Source of the DNA: Phocoena phocoena
Taxonomy: Eukaryota; Chordata; Mammalia; Artiodactyla; Phocoenidae
NCBI RefSeq assembly: GCF_963924675.1
Contig: NC_089234.1
Span: 61,911,588 to 61,975,587, forward strand
Length of the DNA: 64,000 nucleotides
Reading direction: 5' to 3'
Below, one piece after another: positions 59,962 through 64,000 of the stretch. Under the pieces are notes generated by a model. The model saw only the letters and a list, made by a program, of their open reading frames with translations, searched no databases and was not told where the DNA came from. The position numbers and the translations under genes were made by a program. The number at the start of each line of letters is the position of its first letter. Position 1 is the first letter of the stretch.

Positions 59962-61055
59962 CTGCACAGGAAGACCGAGGTCTGAGTCAGTGGGTACTCC
60001 CAGCTGCACAGACTCCCAAGATGGCCCATCCCTCCAAATGGCAACCCCGGCAGCTGTCCTGGGAGTGTTTGCCCGGAGCCTGGCTGTGTCAGGCTCACAA
60101 CCTTGTATGCACATACACTCAGCTCACTGCAGTACACACAAGACCACGTGCACGTAAACAGCCACACTCCCATATAACCAGGCACTGGACGTACGAGCAG
60201 ACACGGGCACACACCTGAGGTTCCTGGTGCCCACCATCTGCCAGGCAGAACAAGCACATTCCTAGGTGCTGCGCCCCCCGGCTGCACGTGGACACCCCCC
60301 CCCCAACTGCCCACCTGAGGTGGACCCAACCCAGATCCCAACCTCAGCCGATCACTGCAGCGGGAGACCACCAGAGGGCAACAAACTACGGGCAGCCAGA
60401 CCCACAGAGCAAAGTGAGGGGGCCATACAAGCCCCGTCACCACCCGTCTCACAGACAGACAGACACAGGCGCATCACCCAAAGAACTGACACATCACACA
60501 GGCACAGAGCGACCCCCACACAATACATGCCAGGCACACACACCACACAAACCTTAAAGACCCACAGACCGTACAGACATTCACAGGCATAAACCTACAG
60601 GTACCACATGCACACAGAACTCCCTCAGTCACACACAGCATTCCCCAGCACCCTCCTCCACAAACCCCCTACACACACACCACACAGCTCCCCACCAGAC
60701 ACGCTCTCCACACGTCCCCCAGTAAAGTCAAGTAGCACAGCACAGCCTCCATAGACACAGACACACCACACACACTCTCCACAACCACACCCACTCTGAA
60801 CACACACAGACATGCTCACCCACCCCACACATACCTACAACACATAATACACACACAAACAGGCACGCGCGTGCACGCAAACATGAAGCTTGGCAGGCAC
60901 GTGAATAAACCACCTAGGCCGACCCGAAACCCTGCAGGACAAGCTCTTAGTCCCTCTGGGGAGCTGTGCCCACAGCCAAGGCCCAGGCCCGAGGGAGGCG
61001 GGGGGCGGGGGCGTCCTCTCCCTCCCCAGAGGCCTCAGCCACGCAGCCCCCTCAC
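59962..61055 (-). other. PALD1 intron (1.1 kb) with CA-rich tract
   Basis: GT-AG ends. About 430 bp (60440-60870) consists of interrupted cacacaca and acacagac units. The rest has no recognised element. Confidence 0.85.
60440..60870. repeat. Long imperfect (CA)n-rich tract in a PALD1 intron
   Basis: Units such as cacacaca, acagacac and cacaccac dominate, with many interruptions. It is GT-rich on the transcript strand. Confidence 0.85.
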
Positions 61056-61238
61056 CTCCTCGCGGGGGGCACAGAAGTCTGGCATGGGGACGCGGTGGTA
61101 GGTAAGGCCAGGGCAGGCCCCACGGTGCTGGCTGAAGACCTCCTGCGTCGTGAGGCATGTCTGGAACCTGCGGGTCCGTGGGCCCTGGGTGCCTGAGGGA
61201 GGCATGCTCAGGTGGGCCTTCAGCTGGGTCTCCAGGTT
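61056..61238 (-). CDS. PALD1: PALD1 coding exon with WPD-like segment (61 codons)
   Basis: The acceptor is ccctag and the donor GAG|gtgagg, phase 0 at both ends. Text includes NLETQLKAHLS, then FQTCLTTQEVFSQHRGACPG and LTYHRVPMPDFCAPREE. The PMPDF aspartate, about 36 residues ahead of the CX5R cysteine, sits where PTP-like enzymes carry the general-acid loop. That assignment is my inference. The first part (SMPPSGTQGPRTRR) is low in conserved features and looks like a variable linker. Confidence 0.95.
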
Positions 61239-61550
61239 CTAGGGGAGGGTGGGACGGAGGGCTCAGGCCACGCGGCAGCCCCCAGGCCAGCCCTGAAAGA
61301 CCAGCACCTCTGCGGCCAGGATAGTCCTGGCTTCCGGGCCCATCCCTCCCCCTTCTCAAGCCTCAAGGTTTATAACCAGACCCGGGGCTGCAAGGAAGTC
61401 CTGAGTCAGCCACTCCCTGAGACCGCTCCTCTCGGGGTCTCAGTTTCTTCATCTGTACAAAAGGAGCACAGACGCTTCTGAAGACCCTTTCAGGCCAAGT
61501 CCCCAGAAGGCCTCCAAGGCAGGGGTGCGTACAAGGCAGGAGGGCCTCAC
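61239..61550 (-). other. PALD1 intron (312 bp)
   Basis: A short GC-rich intron with GT-AG ends. A 'ctcagtttcttcatctgtac' MIR-like piece lies near 61440. Confidence 0.85.
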
Positions 61551-61706
61551 CTCCACCTGGCTAGGGGCCGTGGGGGGCCCAGGCCACCGCAGGCTGTGGG
61601 TGCGCCCGTCACACTCCAGCACAGCCTCCTCTCTCAGGTTGACCCACACGACCTGCTGCAGCTTCCTCTTAGTGTCGGTCAGGTAGGCCAAGATACTCCC
61701 CAGGGC
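61551..61706 (-). CDS. PALD1: PALD1 coding exon, start of second phosphatase-like half (52 codons)
   Basis: The acceptor is ccccag and the donor GAG|gtgagg, phase 0 at both ends. It encodes ALGSILAYLTDTKRKLQQVV, then WVNLREEAVLECDGRTHSLR and WPGPPTAPSQVE. WVNLREEAVLE resembles the 'hxxLRxE' core strand-loop that precedes the catalytic loop in PTP-like phosphatases. No lesion is visible. Confidence 0.96.
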
Positions 61707-61786
61707 CTGGGGGGACAGATGGCCGTCAGTGAAAGAGCTCAACCCCCCTTCTCCTCACCCCACAAGTGGGCCCCCTGGCTGGTCAC
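61707..61786 (-). other. PALD1 intron (80 bp)
   Basis: The shortest intron in the window, near the practical minimum for vertebrate introns, with donor AAG|gtgacc and acceptor ccccag. Confidence 0.93.
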
Positions 61787-61903
61787 CTTGGCACTGGGCT
61801 GGGCCGTGCCATAGATGGGCAAACGGGGCACCCGCCGAAAGTTGGCCACGTCCATCTCTCTGACGGTGCTGAGTGCGTCCGGGGAGACGAGGTCATCTGC
61901 CCC
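61787..61903 (-). CDS. PALD1: PALD1 coding exon linking the two halves (39 codons)
   Basis: The acceptor is caacag and the donor AAG|gtgacc, phase 0 at both ends. It encodes GADDLVSPDALSTVREMDVA then NFRRVPRLPIYGTAQPSAK. NFRRVPxxPIYGTAQP is a characteristic paladin stretch that opens the second half. The donor gtgacc is weaker than the gtgagg/gtgagc donors of its neighbours. Confidence 0.96.
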
Positions 61904-62377
61904 CTGTTGGGAGAGAAGCAAGCCTGGGACCCTCAGCGGCCGACTGAGGTTCAGAACCTGGGGGTGAGACCAGCACTTGACAGTTTAGAAAGCTCTTTTG
62001 CACACTTGGAGCTTCATAACCACCCTGGCAAGGGCAAGTGCAATGGTGCCCACTCTCCAGATTAGGAAGCCGAGGCTCAAAGATGAGAGGCTGGTGGCAA
62101 AGATACCAGAACCAGGTCTCCTGACTCCCAGCCCAGAGCGCTTGGGGTTCAGAATGAGGAGTGGGTACTGGAACGTAGCCAGAGCTGCAAATGCTTCTTA
62201 GGGCCTGAGAATGGCCCCGTTTTGTTCACAGGAGGATCCCATCACCGCACGGGCCATCCACCCTTTGCTTCCTGTGAGGGCAATGCTTAGCCCAACCCCA
62301 CAGGAACCAAGGCTGTAATCAACCCCGGGGCCAGCCCACACCCACGCCCACTTCCCCAGCCAGCCAGGCACGCTCAC
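61904..62377 (-). other. PALD1 intron (474 bp) with MIR remnant
   Basis: GT-AG ends. The stretch 61980-62145 ('tccagattaggaagccgagg', 'accaggtctcctgactccca') is a MIR remnant in plus orientation. Confidence 0.8.
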
Positions 62378-62506
62378 CAGGGAGCCGGTGGTGACGAGGT
62401 CCCCAGGGGCCACAGGCCCTGCTGAGTTTAGTGTCACAGGCAGGCGGTACAGTTCGGGACGGGCACACAGCCAGCGGCTGAAACTGAGGGCAAAAGCCAA
62501 CGGGTA
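62378..62506 (-). CDS. PALD1: PALD1 coding exon, end of first half (43 codons)
   Basis: The acceptor is ctgcag and the donor CTG|gtgagc, phase 0 at both ends. It encodes YPLAFALSFSRWLCARPELY, then RLPVTLNSAGPVAPGDLVTT and GSL. FSRWLCARPELYRLP is the first-half counterpart of FSAWM...AGIYEIL near the C-terminus. The tail (NSAGPVAPGDLVTTGSL) is likely an inter-half linker. Confidence 0.95.
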
Positions 62507-62944
62507 CTGCAGCCCGAGGCAGGGAGAGACGGGAGCTCAGGGTCACATGGCCATCCCAAACTCTCCCTGCCTGCCCTCTGGTCGGGGGACCCCGAGAGAT
62601 ACCCATCACGGCCCAGAGCAGGGATGAGGGGCTGGGGAGAGAGGACCGGGATATCCAAAGCGAGATCCCTCCAGGCCCCGATGCCCTGGCTAAGGGTACA
62701 GAGATGGGCCCAGAGGAACGAGACGTGGGGCCTCCCTTTGCCTGACCTGCTCAGGGACCATCCCTCTATCTGGGTCTCTCCTTGCCTCCCCCAAACCCGC
62801 CTTCCTCTGGAACCAACACACATGTCCCCACTCCCCTCCCCGGCTCCACAGGGGTCCCCATCAACCCCATGCCAGTCACTGGGTGGGGAGTCTGGAGGGG
62901 CCCCAGGAGAAAGGGGGATGGGTCCGCTCATCCCCCTGCCCCAC
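62507..62944 (-). other. PALD1 intron (438 bp)
   Basis: A GC-rich intron with donor CAG|gtgggg and acceptor ctgcag. No repeat recognised. Confidence 0.85.
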
Positions 62945-63040
62945 CTGTTCATGGAGATAGTAGTTAAACAGGACCAGGTAGAAGTATCGCTCCAGGCTCC
63001 GCAGCGCCCTCTGCCGGACACCGCGCTGGCTGCCGCTTTC
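62945..63040 (-). CDS. PALD1: PALD1 coding exon, first-half helical segment (32 codons), first in window
   Basis: The acceptor is cctctcag and the donor CAG|gtgggg, phase 0 at both ends. It encodes ESGSQRGVRQRALRSLERYF then YLVLFNYYLHEQ. LRSLERYxxLVLFNxYLH is repeated in the exon at 32832-32987. This is about residue 410 of human-length paladin, so roughly 400 N-terminal residues, including the first CX5R loop, lie to the right of the window. Confidence 0.95.
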
Positions 63041-64000
63041 CTGAGAGGAAGGGACCAGGAAGGAGGGCGGGCAGTAAAGATGGGGCTGCTAAGCCACCCG
63101 TCCCCATCCCCAGAAGGGCAGGAGTTAAGCCTCAGAAATTCCCATTAGACAATCTACCCCCACCCTTCATAACCCTGTTTCGCCAGGTTGGAAGTTCTTC
63201 CAACCCTATCCCATTTGCTGTGGTTTATCCATGGTGCAGGAAGAGCTACTGGTGACCCCAGGAGGCACTACAGCTCTCGGTGAGGCTCTGTGCCCAGAGA
63301 CAGGCTGGGCCTCGCCACTTTGCTCCGATGCCACCCACCATGCAGGGTCGCCCACAATCCGTGTTGAAGCAGCAAGTGTATAAACACCCTTCCCTGAACC
63401 AGAGGCCCTCGCTTAAGAGCTGCGACCCTCCCCACCCCAGCGTGCTCTGGGCAGGGGGCTGTCACAGAAAATTCCAAGGGTCCCTCTCTTCACCTTCGGA
63501 TCTCAGGTTTCCCCTGCTGAGTCAGCACCACCTTCTAGAGGGCAAGTGAGATTCGTACAGGCCCGAAAAAAAGGTCATGCCCTTGGATGAAATTTAACCC
63601 CATCTTTGGGAATCCAGGCCAGAGGTCAGCAAACTTTTATTTCTATAAAAGGCCAGACAGTAAATTTTCTAGGCTTGTGGGCGACACGATCTGCCTTGCA
63701 ACAGCTGAACTCTGTCACGCTGTTGAGCCAGAGACGGTACATAAATGGATGGGCAAGACCTCGTTCCAACAAAACTTATTTATCAAAACAGGTGGTGGGT
63801 TGGATTTGGCCCGTGGGCCATCGTCTGTCAACCCCTAATCTAGACCTTATAAGGGGAAAAATCCTAAATACACAAAAGCCTCATCAGTAGTTCAATGCGA
63901 AGTACTCACTTTGACCCCACTGCGCAACTAGATGGGGCCTGAGGATCACAGCAGGTGACGGCCAGGAGGAACACCTGCTCTGCCAGGCGCCCTTCTGAGG
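63041..64000 (-). other. PALD1 intron, partial, to the window edge
   Basis: No exon with paladin-like text appears before 64000. It contains the DNA transposon remnant at 63615-63842. Confidence 0.75.
63615..63842. mobile_element. hAT-type non-autonomous DNA transposon remnant
   Basis: 'cagaggtcagcaaactttta', 'aaaggccagacagtaaattt' and 'ggatttggcccgtgggccat' ending in 'gtcaacccctaatctagacc' is a common old mammalian DNA transposon of the MER1/Charlie group. I am not sure of the family name. Confidence 0.75.

Noticed and set aside
1..64000. A novel defence, toxin or other gene-cluster system
   Set aside because: All well-supported coding text is either PALD1 or L1. The remaining open frames behave as chance frames.

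Overview
The window reads as a mammalian, almost certainly cetacean (probably toothed-whale) nuclear chromosome segment. The basis is a dense population of tRNA-derived SINEs that open with the 'cttccctggtggcgcagtgg' head of the CHR family of whales, hippos and ruminants. Both a short form of about 200 bp and a long form of about 290-360 bp are present, many with perfect target-site duplications (TSDs), next to young-looking L1 elements and older mammalian repeats (MIR, MER5A, MER20, MaLR LTR, L1M). Species cannot be fixed from this sequence alone.

One real protein-coding gene is visible: the 3' half of PALD1 (paladin) on the minus strand. Ten coding exons lie between 63040 and 30746, all with GT-AG borders, and together encode the last 447 residues including the stop. 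A 3' UTR of about 1.67 kb ends at an ATTAAA signal near 29094. Upstream exons lie beyond the right edge. The encoded part holds the end of the first phosphatase-like half and the whole second half with an intact CX5R loop (CLSGQGR). All ten exons are whole numbers of codons (phase 0-0).

Layout from left to right. 1-5894: L1-A (+), entered inside its 5' UTR. 5895-7299: SINEs, including two inserted one after the other at the same target. 7300-8459: unclassified spacer. 8460-15792: L1-B (-), complete from 5' end to poly-A. 15793-29074: intergenic DNA downstream of PALD1 with old L1, MIR and SINE insertions. 29075-30745: PALD1 3' UTR. 30746-64000: PALD1 exons and introns. The 16.6 kb intron (32988-49566) holds SINEs, DNA transposons, a MaLR LTR and old L1 pieces. 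The 9.8 kb intron (49708-59514) holds L1-C, which is nested inside an older L1.

The most interesting observations concern mobile DNA. L1-A and L1-B share the same reading-frame lesions in ORF1 and the ORF2 endonuclease region although they sit at different sites, which suggests a lineage copied in trans. They also form a tail-to-tail inverted pair. Two SINEs landed serially at one target, leaving three TSD copies. No prokaryotic system, CRISPR array, rRNA or functional tRNA gene is present, and I found no second protein gene.
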